Of a stretch of DNA of 64,000 nt, positions 1-8,170 are shown piece after piece (within the stretch, counting starts at the first letter, position 1; each line of letters opens with the position of its first letter). The notes beneath the pieces are model-generated. The model was given only the letters and a program-made list of their open reading frames with translations, was not told where the DNA came from and did not search any database. The position numbers and the translations under genes are program-made. The DNA is from B69-G16 sp964501905. Lineage in GTDB: Archaea; Thermoproteota; Thermoprotei; Thermofilales; B69-G16. The stretch is taken from positions 1-64,000 of the forward strand of contig CAZCTW010000006.1 of assembly GCA_964501905.1 (NCBI GenBank). The letters are read 5' to 3'.

Positions 1-197
1 CAGGCTAGGTCTACTAGCCTGTATATAATTGCGTTGTATGCCACTACCTCTTTGATCACGTTCCACATCTCGTGCCAGGAGTAGCCCTTCGAGGCGTAAG
101 GCTGCAGGACTAGGAAGCCGAGTATGTAGAGGAGCGCGTAGAACCACCTCTTGTCCGCGAGGTAGTCCATGGTCCGCGAGACGCGCTCTACACCCAT
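1..197 (-). CDS. Membrane protein, N-terminal fragment running off the left edge
   Basis: An open frame on the minus strand begins with ATG at 197-195 and stays open to base 1, giving 65 codons of an N-terminus. The peptide starts MGVERVSRTMDYLADKRW and continues into a hydrophobic stretch (about residues 19-35, FYALLYILGFLVLQPYA) that looks like a transmembrane segment. It is distinctly more G+C-rich than the A+T-rich spacer after it. The family cannot be recognised from this piece, and the C-terminus lies outside the window. I infer a real gene from the uninterrupted frame, plausible codons and hydrophobic pattern. Confidence 0.6.
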   Translation of the reverse strand, partial: MGVERVSRTMDYLADKRWFYALLYILGFLVLQPYASKGYSWHEMWNVIKEVVAYNAIIYRLVDLA

Positions 198-463
198 ATC
201 TATCCCTTAGAATAAGGTTGTAACTAGTTTAGTACCTTGAGGTCGAGCAAATAAGCATTACTTCGAATAGATTCGCATAATGTAGAGATAACTTACGTTA
301 TTTCGCCGAGAATCTCTTTACACTTATCTTGCTTCTCCTCGGAATCTTAGCAATAACCTTAACCGCTATAATCTTTATTCTTTAGCTCTTAAAACTGAAA
401 GCTCGGTGTTTAGCGTAGTATTGTTGGGCTAGATTATTATAATTGATTTGTTTGATTATTTAC
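198..463. other. A+T-rich intergenic spacer with probable trmO promoter
   Basis: No convincing gene is seen. A short hydrophobic frame ends at a stop at 383-385 but has no ATG, GTG or TTG near its beginning. TTATTATAAT at about 433-441 is a good archaeal TATA candidate about 26 nt before the GTG at 464, which suggests a leaderless transcript for the next gene. Confidence 0.4.
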
Positions 464-949
464 GTGATTGTGTACAGGCCTATAGGGGTTATACGTACGC
501 CTTTTAAGGAGCCTAGGGGTACTCCGATTCAACCTGTGGGCGCTGAGGGGGTTGAGGGAGTCGTCGAGGTGTTTCCCGAGTATGCCGAGGGGTTAGAGGG
601 GCTTGAGGGGTTTTCTCATATTTTCCTGATATATCATTTTCATCTCGTCAGAGGGTATTCTTTGAAGGTTAAGCCTTACATGAGTGATAGGTTTCAGGGT
701 GTTTTTGCTACTCGGGCTCCTTTTAGGCCTAATCCTATAGGTATTTCTGTGGTTAGGCTTGTTAGAATTGAGGGCAATATTCTCTATGTGCGGGATGTGG
801 ATATAGTTGATGGGACTCCGCTTCTCGATATTAAGCCTTATGTCCCCGCTTTTGACGTTAGGAAGGTTGAGAGCATAGGTTGGCTTAAAGACGTAGTAGG
901 TAAGGTTTATAGTACTAGAGATGACGGGCGTTTCGTAAACCACGAGTAG
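464..949 (+). CDS. trmO: tRNA (N6-threonylcarbamoyladenosine37-N6)-methyltransferase TrmO
   Basis: TsaA/TrmO (UPF0066) family, SAM-dependent N6-methylation of t6A37 in tRNA. The N-terminal YRPIGVIRTPF strand, the central IFLIYHFHL segment and the signature RAPFRPNPIGIS are all visible. The C-terminal DIKPYVPAFD is also typical. The protein is about 160 residues, normal for the single-domain form. The frame is open from a TTG at 443, but family alignment and a TATA-like box 26 nt upstream favour GTG 464 (or GTG 470) as a leaderless start. The gene is convergent with moeA. The family call is firm; the start is uncertain by a few codons. Confidence 0.85.
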   Translation: MIVYRPIGVIRTPFKEPRGTPIQPVGAEGVEGVVEVFPEYAEGLEGLEGFSHIFLIYHFHLVRGYSLKVKPYMSDRFQGVFATRAPFRPNPIGISVVRLVRIEGNILYVRDVDIVDGTPLLDIKPYVPAFDVRKVESIGWLKDVVGKVYSTRDDGRFVNHE

Positions 950-991
950 TTTAGGTAGTTCCGTCCGCGTTATAATGTTATATTTGTGATG

Positions 992-2239
992 TTAGTCTAG
1001 GATATTTTTCCAAGGTTGAGTGTGTAGGTATACTTCTGCCGTCGCTCCTTGTGGTAGTCCTTCCGAATCTTCGGGTATGGCTATGACTCCGTCTGAGCGG
1101 ACTATGCTGGATAGTATGCTGGAGCCTCTCCTCCTTACGAGAGTTGCGCAGATTCCCTCTTTTTCTTTTCGCAGTTTTACCCGTACTATTTCTTTAAAGC
1201 CTATGGTTGAGGGTATTTTATGTTCGAGCTTTACGGTTACGGGTATCGCCGAGGCGTTTGCGTCGTAGAGGGATAGTATAAAAGTTTCTACGAAGAGCTT
1301 ATAGTCTATGTAGGCCGCCACCGGGTTTCCGGGGAGCGCAAATACTAGGGCGTTTTCTACCTTGCCAAAGGCGAAGGGCATGCCGGGGCGTACGGCTACC
1401 CCGTGTAGGTAGACTTCTCCTATCTCCTCTAGCGTTTTGACCGTGTAGTCCCTCTCCCCGACGGATGCTCCGCCCGTCGTGACTATTATATCAGTTATTT
1501 TACTCGCTTTCTCTAGGATTTCTCTAACTTTTCCGCGTTTATCCGGGACTATGCCCATATCCAACGCTTCTACGGATAGAAGCTTTAACAGATTTTTAAG
1601 GTGGGGCTTGTTAGTGTCTACAATTTTCCCCTCTTTCCAGGAAGGCGAGAGCTCGCTCCCAGTAGAGATTAAAGCCACTCTGGGCGGTTTATAGACCTCC
1701 ACCTCTTCCACTCCCACGCCTTTCAAGAGGGCCATGCTCCAAGGCTCTAGTCTAGAGCCTTTATCCAGTACGACTTCTCCCCTTTTAACATCCTCCCCCT
1801 TCCTAATTACATTGGAGAATGGGGCTACGCGTTTGGCTACTTCTACGTAATCGCCGAGCAAGTTACAACTCTCCAATTCTACTACGGCGTCCGCGCCCTC
1901 CGGCAGGGAGGCGCCAGTATCAATCTTAGCCGCTTCTCCCTCCCCAATTTTAAGGTTTGAGATTGAGCCTATCTTAACCTCACCTACGATTTTTAGAAGC
2001 GAGGGATTGTAGAGGGAGGCCCCGGTTAGGTCGGTCGATCTAACCGCGAAGCCGTCGACTGCCGATTTACTGAAAGGAGGTAAGTCTACGTTCGATTTCA
2101 CGTTTTCCGCTAGGTAGAATCCTAGAGCGTTCTCTACCTCAATTTTCATAGTCGACATTTTTACCTCTTTTTTAAACTCTTCTATCGTCTTCCAGGCTTC
2201 CCCCGCTTTTACGAGTTTTTTAAAAATCAAGGTTTTCAC
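992..2239 (-). CDS. moeA: Molybdopterin molybdenumtransferase MoeA
   Basis: MoeA inserts molybdate (or tungstate) into adenylylated molybdopterin. At 415 residues it has the normal length. Visible family motifs are LPPFSKSAVDGFAV near residues 53-66, the DTGASLPEGADAVV segment, the MoCF-like VTTGGASVGERD loop and RPGMPFAFGK followed by FALPGNPVAA. The C-terminal beta domain IV is present. The start ATG overlaps the 3' end of moaB by 4 nt, so the two are translationally coupled on the minus strand. Together with moaA/moaC across the divergent promoter this is a molybdopterin biosynthesis locus; no MoaD/MoaE or MobA is in view. Confidence 0.93.
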   Translation of the reverse strand: MKTLIFKKLVKAGEAWKTIEEFKKEVKMSTMKIEVENALGFYLAENVKSNVDLPPFSKSAVDGFAVRSTDLTGASLYNPSLLKIVGEVKIGSISNLKIGEGEAAKIDTGASLPEGADAVVELESCNLLGDYVEVAKRVAPFSNVIRKGEDVKRGEVVLDKGSRLEPWSMALLKGVGVEEVEVYKPPRVALISTGSELSPSWKEGKIVDTNKPHLKNLLKLLSVEALDMGIVPDKRGKVREILEKASKITDIIVTTGGASVGERDYTVKTLEEIGEVYLHGVAVRPGMPFAFGKVENALVFALPGNPVAAYIDYKLFVETFILSLYDANASAIPVTVKLEHKIPSTIGFKEIVRVKLRKEKEGICATLVRRRGSSILSSIVRSDGVIAIPEDSEGLPQGATAEVYLHTQPWKNILD

Positions 2240-2775
2240 CTTAAATCCCGCCTAGCTATATAGACTAGATGCCCGGCTTCGGGGAGTATTAATTCTTTAA
2301 TGGCGGTTTTGACTGCGTGAGGGGATCCGGGGAGACAATAGACTACTTTCCCGGCTATTACGCCAGCCGTGGCTCTGGACATATAGCTCGTAGCTCCTAT
2401 TTCTTTAAAGCTTATACTTCTGAACACATCCCCGAATCCTTCTACTTCCTTATCGAAGATTGGTCTTAGAGTTTCTACGGTTATGTCGGTTGCGGAGAGA
2501 CCCGTCCCGCCTATGGTTACGACTACGTCTATGTCTTCTCTCAGTAAGGCTTCGGAGACTGCGTGTAGTATGTGTAGTTTGTCGTCGGGCACTATGATGT
2601 AGTAGTTGACTTTATGTCCCTTCTCCTCTAGTAGAGAGATCGCTGTTTTGCCTGATAGGTCGTCTACTTCAGCTCCCTTTTTAAAATCTCGGTGCTTGGA
2701 AGAACTGATTACTATTATTCCGAAACCCAGTTTTTGAGGCGCTTTTTCTTTATGCTTTTCGGGTACTGTGTACAC
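2236..2775 (-). CDS. moaB: Molybdopterin adenylyltransferase, MoaB/MogA family
   Basis: The protein belongs to the MoaB/MogA fold that adenylylates molybdopterin before metal insertion by MoeA; archaea use MoaB-type proteins for this. Supporting motifs are GIIVISSS, VVVTIGGTGLSATDITVE (the MPT/AMP-binding loop) and YCLPGSPHAVK. The 179 residues fit the family. The start is a GTG at 2775; a TATA-like CTATTTAAC on the minus strand lies about 24 nt upstream, so the message is probably leaderless. The gene overlaps moeA by 4 nt and diverges from moaA. Confidence 0.92.
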   Translation of the reverse strand: MYTVPEKHKEKAPQKLGFGIIVISSSKHRDFKKGAEVDDLSGKTAISLLEEKGHKVNYYIIVPDDKLHILHAVSEALLREDIDVVVTIGGTGLSATDITVETLRPIFDKEVEGFGDVFRSISFKEIGATSYMSRATAGVIAGKVVYCLPGSPHAVKTAIKELILPEAGHLVYIARRDLR

Positions 2776-2894
2776 GACATCTTTAAGTTGAAGAGTTAAA
2801 TAGGCGTTTCGGAACCTGTACGAGGTTTAAATAAAATTATTAAAGGTTTTTATCGTTATGTATAGTAGGCAATATCGGATTCGCCGGTGGTTTA
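2776..2894. promoter_or_regulatory. Divergent moaB/moaA promoter region
   Basis: Two opposed promoters lie in 119 bp. For moaB, a minus-strand TATA box sits at 2795-2803, about 24 nt before its GTG. For moaA, GTTTAAATAA at 2825-2834 gives a leader of about 40 nt ending in the ribosome-binding site GGTGG at 2886-2890, 4 nt before the ATG. Molybdate-dependent control by the ModE-like protein encoded downstream is an inference; no operator was identified. Confidence 0.5.
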
Positions 2895-3839
2895 ATGCTT
2901 AAAGATCCTTACGGCCGAATTGTCGATTATTTGCGGATTTCTATAACTCAACTCTGCAATTTTCAATGTATATATTGCCATAAAGAAGGTGAAAATTATA
3001 ATCACAAAAGCCGCGAGCTAGCGCTCTCTGATGTTGAAAAAATTGTTAAAGTAGCTGCTCAGCTTGGTTTTAAAAAAGTGAAGATTACCGGCGGCGAGCC
3101 TCTCGTGCGGAAAGATATAGTCGAAGTGGTGAGGAGGATAAGCTGTATTGACGGCATAGAGGATTTATCTTTAACTACTAATGGTTACTTTCTGTCTAAT
3201 TACGCTACGAAACTTAAAAAAGCCGGGCTTACTAGGGTTAACATCAGCCTTCCCGCTCTTAACAGGGAGAAGTTCAAGTATATCACGGGCGTCGACGGTT
3301 TGCCGGAAGTATTAGAGGGGATAGAAGCCGCTATAGAGGCTGGGCTAGAGCCTGTTAAGATAAATGTTCCAGTTTTGAAGGACCTGAACGAGGATGAGGT
3401 TTGGAGAATAATATCCTACGCTGAGAAGCTCGGAGTAGACGTACAGTTGATAGAATACCATTCTCCAGATCCTTTCTCGGAGGAGTACTTGAGGTTCCAT
3501 GTTAGTCTTAAACCTATAGTCAAGAAGCTCGAAGAAATTTCGGTCGGTAAGGTTGTAAGACCTCTGCAAGCTAGACCGGTATACCTGTTAAGAGGTAGGA
3601 TCAAAGTTGAACTCGTAGAGCCGATGTTCAATCCTCTTTTCTGTCTTAATTGCAGAAAGCTTAGAGTCACCTCGGATGGGAAATTTAAACCTTGCTTTTT
3701 CCGAAACGATAATTTAGTTGACGCGATGTATGCCTTAAACGGTTTACCAGAGGAGTTGTCATTTAAAGAGTTAGAGAAACTATTTTTTAAAGCCGTCTCG
3801 CTTAAAAGGCCGTATTTTGGATCTTCTCCTGTTCAGTAG
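2895..3839 (+). CDS. moaA: GTP 3',8-cyclase MoaA (radical SAM)
   Basis: MoaA uses two iron-sulfur clusters and SAM to convert GTP to 3',8-cyclo-GTP, the first step of molybdopterin synthesis. The radical SAM motif Cx3Cx2C is at C21, C25 and C28. ITGGEPLVR follows as the SAM-binding GGE motif. A second cluster site (CLNCRKLRVTSDG, then PCFF) lies near residues 260-285. Length 314 fits archaeal MoaA. The C-terminus ends SSPVQ rather than the GG tail known from some eukaryotic and bacterial MoaA. A clear GGTGG site sits 4 nt before ATG. It heads the rightward moaA-moaC-regulator group. Confidence 0.93.
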   Translation: MLKDPYGRIVDYLRISITQLCNFQCIYCHKEGENYNHKSRELALSDVEKIVKVAAQLGFKKVKITGGEPLVRKDIVEVVRRISCIDGIEDLSLTTNGYFLSNYATKLKKAGLTRVNISLPALNREKFKYITGVDGLPEVLEGIEAAIEAGLEPVKINVPVLKDLNEDEVWRIISYAEKLGVDVQLIEYHSPDPFSEEYLRFHVSLKPIVKKLEEISVGKVVRPLQARPVYLLRGRIKVELVEPMFNPLFCLNCRKLRVTSDGKFKPCFFRNDNLVDAMYALNGLPEELSFKELEKLFFKAVSLKRPYFGSSPVQ

Positions 3840-3892
3840 CTTAGAGTATCCTTTTTATTTAGACGTTCCAGTTTAGTGTTAGAGGTGGTATT

Positions 3893-4333
3893 GTGGAGGT
3901 TAAGATGGTTGAGATTTCCGGCAAGCCTGACGTTGTAAGAGTTGCACGAGCTGAGGGTTTTATAAGGCTTAGGAGAGAGACTATAGAGAAAATTAGAAAA
4001 GGAGAAGTTAAAAAGGGCAACGTTATAGCGGTAGCTCAACTGGCGGCTATACAGGCGGTAAAGCATACATGGGAGATAGTGCCTTTATGCCATCCTATAC
4101 CTATAACAGGAGTGGACGTCGACATTTTCGTGGAAGATGAAGGCGTTAGGGTATCGGTCACTGTGAGAGCAATCGCTAAGACGGGAGTAGAGATGGAGGC
4201 TTTAACCGGTGTATCCGCCGCGTTGCTGGCGGTTTGGGATATGGTTAAAGCTTACGAAAAAGATGAAAAAAGTCAATATCCCTATACTGCCATAGAAGCA
4301 ATTAGAGTAGTGGAGAAGATTAAGCATGGCTAG
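3893..4333 (+). CDS. moaC: Cyclic pyranopterin monophosphate synthase MoaC
   Basis: MoaC rearranges 3',8-cyclo-GTP to cyclic pyranopterin monophosphate. Conserved features are PLCHPIPITG, the KTGVEMEALTGVSAALL helix and a downstream DMVKAYEKD. The C-terminus is short and ends VVEKIKHG, lacking the KSGG segment of bacterial proteins. Two starts are possible: GTG 3893 with GAGGTGGT 3 nt upstream, or ATG 3905 with GGAGGT (3895-3900) 4 nt upstream; the latter fits the spacing used elsewhere in the window. The 3' end overlaps the next gene by 8 nt. Confidence 0.92.
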   Translation: MEVKMVEISGKPDVVRVARAEGFIRLRRETIEKIRKGEVKKGNVIAVAQLAAIQAVKHTWEIVPLCHPIPITGVDVDIFVEDEGVRVSVTVRAIAKTGVEMEALTGVSAALLAVWDMVKAYEKDEKSQYPYTAIEAIRVVEKIKHG

Positions 4334-4706
4334 CGAAGGCATTAAGGTTTCGTTCAAAGTTTGGTTAGAGTATGGAGGCGAGCCTCTCATAGGGTTGGGA
4401 GGAGCCAGATTGCTCAGGCTTGTTGACGATACTGGTTCTATAAGTAAAGCGGCGGAGATTATGGGAGTTTCTTACAAGTTCGCGTGGAGTTACATTAAAT
4501 CGGTTGAGAAGAAACTAGGAGTAAAAATAGTTGAGACTCACCGAGGCGGAAGAGGAGGGGGTTACGCGAAGTTAACCGAGGACGGGAGAAAGTTAATCCT
4601 CTTTTACGAGAAACTTTTCAAGGAATTCCGAGATCTAGCTCTCATCTTTGAGGAGGAGGGGAGGGGACTCCTCAAAAACACGATCTCTAGTAGCGAGGAA
4701 CGGTAG
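4326..4706 (+). CDS. ModE-type N-terminal winged-helix regulator
   Basis: The 126-residue protein is a stand-alone LysR/ModE-type DNA-binding domain. A short N-terminal strand (VSFKVWLEY) precedes the helix-turn-helix with the typical TGSISKAAEIMGVSYKFAWSYIK run and the GRGGGYAKLTEDGRKLI wing. There is no C-terminal molybdate-binding (TOBE/MOP) domain, so it is unclear how it would sense metal. Its ATG lies inside the end of moaC, which supports a role in controlling molybdopterin or molybdate genes; that role is inferred from context. Confidence 0.82.
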   Translation: MASEGIKVSFKVWLEYGGEPLIGLGGARLLRLVDDTGSISKAAEIMGVSYKFAWSYIKSVEKKLGVKIVETHRGGRGGGYAKLTEDGRKLILFYEKLFKEFRDLALIFEEEGRGLLKNTISSSEER

Positions 4707-4721
4707 GCTTAGCCACGTACT

Positions 4722-5792
4722 CTAAAAGAAAAAGGATATCCCCCTCTTGGGAATGTAATTCCCTGTTATTGGTATCTCCTTACCGCAATGCCTGCACTTT
4801 CCGTCCTCGGTTATGTTATACTTGAGAATAGAGTAACCGTATCTTTTTATCAGTAGTTCACCACACTCGGGACAGTAAGTATTTTCGTAGGGATGACCCG
4901 GTACATTTCCTAGGTATGGAAACAGTATACCCTCTTTTCTAGCTTTCTCATAGGCATACTCTAAGATCTCAAGCTTGGTCGGCGGCTTTCTGTATTTATA
5001 AGCAGGGTAATACTTGGTGAAGTGTATAGGCGTTTCCGGCCCTAACCTCTTTAAATGTTCTTCTATAATCCAGTCTATTGTATCCTTGCTGTCGCTTACT
5101 CCCGTCACTAACAGGCAAACTATCTCTACGTGAACCCCCCGTTTTAAAGCATACTCGGCATTCCGCCAAGGGATTCCCCCGTTCGCGTTTAAAAATCTCC
5201 TATAAGCTTCATGGTCTCCTTTAATGTCTATTTTTAAACCGTCTAGTCCTGCTTTTATCAAAAGCTCTAAAGCCTCCAACGTCATGTATCCATTGGAGAC
5301 ATAGGTGTTGTATAAGCCCTTATCCTTGGCTAGAGGGAACAACTCCAAGGAGTACTCAAAGAGCATGAGAGGTTCGTTAAAGCTTACGCAAGTCCCCTCG
5401 TCTCCGTGTTTTAGAGCTTTCGAAATCACCTGCTCCGGCGGAGTATAGCTAGCGCGCTCGGGGTTGGGGGCAACTTTCGATATATGCCAGTTTTGGCACC
5501 AAGGGCAGGGGAAATTGCAGGACCAAGTAGAGATCGTCATAGCCGTCGAGCCAGGCCAGAAATGGAAAAATGGCTTTATCTCTATAGGCCTGCTCTCCAT
5601 AGCGCTTAAATCTCCATAGGTTAGCGTGTACAGTTCCCCGCCGATATTTACCCTAGTCTTGCAGTATCCTCTGTCGCCTGGAGATAGAACACAACACCTC
5701 TCGCACACTTTACACCTTACCCTATCCGATCTAAGCTTCTCGTACAGGGGCGATTTCCTAACCGTGGGCTTGCCCAAGGGCTCAGCCGACAT
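4722..5792 (-). CDS. amrS: AmmeMemoRadiSam-system radical SAM enzyme AmrS
   Basis: AmrS/PflA-like radical SAM protein of unknown substrate. An N-terminal cysteine block (CKVCERCC...GYC) precedes the core. The radical SAM motif is CNFPCPWC (Cx3Cx2C), followed by a FNEPLM segment, and the C-terminus carries two Cx2C pairs (CPEC and CRHC) that form a probable zinc ribbon. At 356 residues it matches the AmrS group. The usual partners AmrA and AmrB are not in the window, so the gene stands alone between the ModE-like gene (convergent) and a small rightward gene. Family assignment is good; the reaction is not known. Confidence 0.83.
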   Translation of the reverse strand: MSAEPLGKPTVRKSPLYEKLRSDRVRCKVCERCCVLSPGDRGYCKTRVNIGGELYTLTYGDLSAMESRPIEIKPFFHFWPGSTAMTISTWSCNFPCPWCQNWHISKVAPNPERASYTPPEQVISKALKHGDEGTCVSFNEPLMLFEYSLELFPLAKDKGLYNTYVSNGYMTLEALELLIKAGLDGLKIDIKGDHEAYRRFLNANGGIPWRNAEYALKRGVHVEIVCLLVTGVSDSKDTIDWIIEEHLKRLGPETPIHFTKYYPAYKYRKPPTKLEILEYAYEKARKEGILFPYLGNVPGHPYENTYCPECGELLIKRYGYSILKYNITEDGKCRHCGKEIPITGNYIPKRGISFFF

Positions 5793-5960
5793 AGAGTATC
5801 AACTTATATGCGGCTCCATAAGGCCGGAATTCGTCACCGCTCAGTCGGTAGCCAAATTTATCATCGCCTAGTTAATATAGAGTCTCCGGAGATTTTAACT
5901 TAACTTCAAGCAGTTTAGCTAATTGTCACTTTTAAAGGCTTTTCTTCATTATTTCTGCGG

Positions 5961-6152
5961 GTGGCGCCCGTGCTCGAAGAGTATCCCGTTTTAGTTAAAT
6001 CTGAAAGCGAAAAAAGGCTTTTTGTCATGGTCTCTGGCGAGTTTCTTGAAATCTCGGTTTTTCTAGCTGAGTTGTGGAAGGAAAATAGCGGCTTCGCTCT
6101 ATTTTTCGATAAAAGCGCTGGCGTAGTCCGAGTGCTAACCCCGGCGACCTAG
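5961..6152 (+). CDS. Small hypothetical protein (63 aa)
   Basis: A short frame starts with GTG at 5961 (or GTG 5970) and ends 4 nt inside the converging R15P-isomerase gene. The codon pattern resembles neighbouring genes, and CTTTTAAAGG at 5929-5938 is a good TATA box about 27 nt before the GTG, as expected for a leaderless message. The product, with a central LFVMVSGEFLEISVFLAELW stretch, is a mixed alpha/beta small protein of no recognised family. I regard it as probably real. Confidence 0.5.
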   Translation: MAPVLEEYPVLVKSESEKRLFVMVSGEFLEISVFLAELWKENSGFALFFDKSAGVVRVLTPAT

Positions 6153-7159
6153 GCGACTAGGGCTTCTTCGTCACTTTCTATAGCTCTAGTAGCTTGAATT
6201 ATATAATCGGCTATAGCCCGCCCATACTCCTCCTCTAGGACGAGAATAGCGGCTTGAGGGGGTATGACCCCCCTCTCGGTCACGATAACGTCTATGTACT
6301 CTGGCGGCGTAACGTCGAAAGCCGGATTCCTCACCTCTATGTTCGGGTACTTCTCCAAGTAGCTCTCAGGCACAACCTCTCTCGGGTCCCTCTCTTCTAT
6401 GATTACGAGTTGGCCTATAACCGTTGCAGGGCTGAACTTGTAAGTTTCTGCAGCTACGAAAAAGTCTACATTAGCTTCTTTAGCCGCTAATGCAATTAAA
6501 GAAGTCCCGATCTTGTTTATAACCGCGCCATTAGCCGCCACCGTGTCAGCGCCTACTATAACCTTGTCTATTCTCCTCATTATCAACCTAACTGCCGTAT
6601 CTGGAATTAAAGTTACGTCTATACCCGCCTCGGCTAATGCTCTAACCGTTATATACCCCTGGAATTTAGGTCTAGTCTCAGTCACGTATACTTCTATACT
6701 CTTGCCCTGCTCATAGGCCTTTTTTATAATTGAGATAGCCGCTGAGCTGTTGCAGTGGGTCAGTATCACATCTCCGTCAGACACTCTCTTAGACCCTATC
6801 TCCCCGATTAACTCTACAGCTCTAATAGAGTAGTCTATAAACTCTCTCGCAGAATTAACGACTACTCTCCTAAGCTCCTCCACGTCTCCGATTACTCCCT
6901 TAGCTTTTTCAACCCTGGACATTACATAGGAGATAGCGTTAAATAGCGAGACCGCGGTAGGCCTAGTCCTTTTCAACACTTCAGCTATCTGAGCCATATA
7001 GTCCAGGAAATCCTCTAGACGCCCGCCTTCGTAGCGCTGCGCCGCTATCAATAATCCCTTAGCCGCTGCCCGCGCTATCCTACCCGCTCCTCTTATCTTC
7101 ATGTTTTTAATGTCTTCGGCTATATTCACAACTTCAGGAGGAATCTCTATTTTTGCCAT
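6149..7159 (-). CDS. Ribose-1,5-bisphosphate isomerase (eIF2B alpha-like fold)
   Basis: R15P isomerase converts ribose-1,5-bisphosphate to ribulose-1,5-bisphosphate in the archaeal AMP-salvage/RuBisCO route. The RGAGRIARAAA segment (residues 23-33), the catalytic cysteine in DVILTHCNSS (C136) and the catalytic aspartate in VIVGADTVAANG (D205) are all retained, with FDVTPPEYID near the C-terminus. The frame is open upstream to 7210, but ATG 7159 is preceded by GAGGT and overlaps the upstream paralogue by only 13 nt, so I prefer it. AMP phosphorylase and RuBisCO are not in the window. Confidence 0.85.
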   Translation of the reverse strand: MAKIEIPPEVVNIAEDIKNMKIRGAGRIARAAAKGLLIAAQRYEGGRLEDFLDYMAQIAEVLKRTRPTAVSLFNAISYVMSRVEKAKGVIGDVEELRRVVVNSAREFIDYSIRAVELIGEIGSKRVSDGDVILTHCNSSAAISIIKKAYEQGKSIEVYVTETRPKFQGYITVRALAEAGIDVTLIPDTAVRLIMRRIDKVIVGADTVAANGAVINKIGTSLIALAAKEANVDFFVAAETYKFSPATVIGQLVIIEERDPREVVPESYLEKYPNIEVRNPAFDVTPPEYIDVIVTERGVIPPQAAILVLEEEYGRAIADYIIQATRAIESDEEALVA

Positions 7160-8133
7160 GACCTCAACCCCTCTAATATTTCGTCTAGCGTTGCGACGTG
7201 AAAAGGCCACCCATATATCTCCTTTAGAATCATCACGACTGCCTGAGGGGCTATGAGCCCTTTCTCTGTAATTATAGCATCTATGTATTCTGGCGGCGTA
7301 ACGTCGAATAGGGGGACTTTAACGTTTATCTTCCCCTCGAACTCGGCTCTTAGACCCTCCGGCAGTAAAGAACTCGGCTCGCCCTCCGCTAATACCACTA
7401 GCTCCCCCAGCAGGGTTTCTGGGCTGAACTTTAGTGTTGGAGCTAAAGCGAAAACCCTAACTCTGGCTTCGTTAGCCGCTAGAGCTATTAAAGAGGAGCC
7501 AACCTTGTTTATTAAAGCCCCGTTTGCGGCTACAGCCTCACTACCTAGGAAAACGTTATCCACGTCTTTAATCATATACCTTACCGCTGAATCCACGAAA
7601 AGCGTTGTCTTCAAACCTATCCTAGTCAATTCGATGGCCAGCCTTAACCCTTCAGAGCCGGGTCTCGACTCGGTGACGTAGACTTTAAACTCCTTGCCTT
7701 CTTGAAGCGCGAACTTAAAGGCTTTCAGAACTATCGTGCTATACGAGCTGGTTAATATAACGTCACCGTCGTTTATCCTGTGGGAGGCTATTTTAGCTGT
7801 CAGCTCCGCTAATCTAAGAATCTTCTTCTCGATTTCCTCCATTTTCTTGTTTACGTGTTGTTTAACATAGTCTAAGTCTCCCTCCTCGGACGCCTTTACA
7901 ACTTCTGCGACGAAATTTTTTATTGAATTCAATAACATAGCTGACGTGGGCCTGGCTTTAAATAGGAGTGGAACTATTACCATCAAGTTCGTCGAGAGCT
8001 CTTCGAAATTCTTTGCGTCGTTTACTATTCTCATTAATAGCTGTAGTCCCGTGAGCACGGTTTTAGTAGAGCTGTATATCCTAGCGTATTTGATATCGTC
8101 TATAACCTTAAGATAGTCGGGTTTGAGTACCAT
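7147..8133 (-). CDS. Catalytically degenerate R15P-isomerase / aIF2B-like paralogue
   Basis: This 328-residue protein aligns along its length with the downstream R15P isomerase (DVILTSSYST versus DVILTHCNSS; LGSEAVAANGALINK versus VGADTVAANGAVINK; FDVTPPEYID in both). The catalytic cysteine is serine here (S130) and the catalytic aspartate is glutamate (E199), so it probably does not perform the isomerase reaction. It also lacks the RGAG motif near the N-terminus. It may be a regulatory partner or an archaeal eIF2B-type subunit. The 13-nt overlap with the active paralogue indicates co-expression and a possible mixed oligomer (inference). Confidence 0.78.
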   Translation of the reverse strand: MVLKPDYLKVIDDIKYARIYSSTKTVLTGLQLLMRIVNDAKNFEELSTNLMVIVPLLFKARPTSAMLLNSIKNFVAEVVKASEEGDLDYVKQHVNKKMEEIEKKILRLAELTAKIASHRINDGDVILTSSYSTIVLKAFKFALQEGKEFKVYVTESRPGSEGLRLAIELTRIGLKTTLFVDSAVRYMIKDVDNVFLGSEAVAANGALINKVGSSLIALAANEARVRVFALAPTLKFSPETLLGELVVLAEGEPSSLLPEGLRAEFEGKINVKVPLFDVTPPEYIDAIITEKGLIAPQAVVMILKEIYGWPFHVATLDEILEGLRSWQK

Positions 8134-8170
8134 AATTAAATGAATTATAGCTATGAAGCTACTTTAAAGC

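Noticed and set aside
281..385. Hydrophobic reading frame ending in a leucine/isoleucine-rich peptide
   Set aside because: No ATG, GTG or TTG start codon is available after the preceding stop except inside the hydrophobic part, so I do not call a gene.
593..943. Antisense protein-coding frame opposite trmO
   Set aside because: The sense strand is a clear TrmO with all family motifs; the antisense peptide has no recognisable pattern or promoter.
7147..8133. Calling the upstream paralogue an active R15P isomerase
   Set aside because: The catalytic Cys and Asp are replaced by Ser130 and Glu199, so activity should not be assumed.
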